Shown: one piece after another, positions 63,682-64,000 of the stretch
Layout: each line of letters begins with the position of its first letter
Numbering within the stretch: position 1 is the stretch's first letter
NCBI GenBank assembly: GCA_963776675.1
Contig: CAVZNR010000057.1
Coordinates: 1-64,000, forward strand
DNA from: Hyphomicrobium_A sp963776675
GTDB taxonomy: Bacteria; Pseudomonadota; Alphaproteobacteria; Rhizobiales; Hyphomicrobiaceae
Direction of reading: 5' to 3'
Length of the DNA stretch: 64,000 bases
The notes under the pieces: model-generated
Databases searched by the model: none
What the model saw: the letters and a program-made list of their open reading frames with translations, nothing else
What the model was told of the DNA's origin: nothing
Position numbers and translations under genes: made by a program

Positions 63682-64000
63682 ATGTTTAGATATCTAGCGC
63701 TGTCAGCGCTACCCCTCGCCGCGTTATCGCTGCTGCCATTTGCGAGCGTCGCGGCGCAGGCCGAGGACGTAAGCCGCCCGGCGTTGATGGCGCAGGCCGA
63801 GCCACCTCCCCAGCTCGAGCAAGGTGATCCCGACGAGCAAGCCGCGCCCGAGGAGGGTAAGGACGACCGCAAGGGCAAGAAGAGCCGTAAGCGCGACCGC
63901 GACGCTGCTCCGCCCGCGCCGTCCGCCAACGTTCCCGCCGAGATCGAAAAGAAAGCGCCGCCGCCACAGGAGCGCACTGAGAAGCGCAGGAAATCAGTCG
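63682..64000 (+). CDS. Secreted proline/charge-rich protein (partial, 3' end outside window)
   Basis: At least 106 residues, open at the window end. Signal peptide (MFRYLALSALPLAALSLLPFASVAAQA) followed by a Pro/Lys/Glu-rich segment (KDDRKGKKSRKRDRDAAP). Such leaders precede OmpA-family domains in related bacteria, but the domain is not in view. The spacing from the divergent ThiE-like gene (181 bp) leaves room for both promoters. Confidence 0.65.
   Translation, partial: MFRYLALSALPLAALSLLPFASVAAQAEDVSRPALMAQAEPPPQLEQGDPDEQAAPEEGKDDRKGKKSRKRDRDAAPPAPSANVPAEIEKKAPPPQERTEKRRKSV

Overview
The window reads as a chromosomal segment of an alphaproteobacterium, most likely of the order Hyphomicrobiales (Rhizobiales). 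The inference rests on high G+C coding sequence, the DUF1192 / DUF1465 (RcdA-like) / rpmE / ABC-exporter neighbourhood, a NUDIX-type NAD regulator next to nadABC, a TIGR02301-type secreted protein, a run of Gcw_chp (TorF-type) porins and 3-hydroxybutyrate metabolism. No rRNA, tRNA, CRISPR array, prophage or insertion sequence was seen; most genes look like core or lineage-conserved genes.

Layout. 1-5.3 kb: an osmoprotectant locus, with a divergent MarR regulator (cut by the window edge) and the N-acetylglutaminylglutamine amide trio (amidotransferase, GNAT/ATP-grasp synthetase, M42 peptidase). 5.4-10.9 kb: a Clp-N-like coiled-coil protein, a SRAP (YedK/HMCES) protein, small conserved proteins, a LysE exporter and a frameshifted L,D-transpeptidase. 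10.9-14.4 kb: dihydroorotase, YgfZ, 3-methyladenine glycosylase and an HD hydrolase. 14.6-19.5 kb: an NAD-biosynthesis block, with a NUDIX/winged-helix regulator followed by nadA-nadB-nadC; two inverted repeats flank the nadA promoter. 19.6-24.2 kb: pyruvate phosphate dikinase and an M20 dipeptidase.

24.2-37.8 kb is a stress and envelope region. It holds a reprolysin-like metalloprotease with Met/His-rich stretches, a small periplasmic protein, an MFS carrier, a cupin, an operon (VTT membrane protein, 3-hydroxybutyrate dehydrogenase, patatin, class III cyclase), a disulfide reductase, a LysR regulator and three related redoxins. Four copies of one composite motif (RAAATA-N18-SATAGC-N5-GCTAT) lie upstream of four minus-strand genes here, with identical internal spacing. 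This looks like a local LysR regulon and is the most interesting regulatory signal in the window.

37.8-45.2 kb: a DUF302 protein, a secreted ribonuclease T2, two unrecognised proteins and four tandem Gcw_chp porin genes, each followed by a strong hairpin; the second and fourth are broken by several frameshifts. 45.6-54.4 kb: a pteridine-reductase-like SDR, two tandem secreted glucosaminidase-domain paralogues, a GT21-like glycosyltransferase, a quinone oxidoreductase, DUF1192 and DUF1465 proteins and rpmE. A probable small RNA with three hairpins and a perfect terminator lies just before the DUF1465 gene. 54.7-64 kb: an ABC exporter, a membrane coiled-coil protein, a Cys-rich secreted protein, a MotA/ExbB-OmpA pair, inositol monophosphatase, a Sel1-repeat protein, a ThiE-like protein and the start of a secreted proline-rich protein.

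Caution: at least a dozen single-base frameshifts interrupt otherwise well-conserved genes, several of them at homopolymers. Many are more likely sequence or assembly errors than true pseudogenes.
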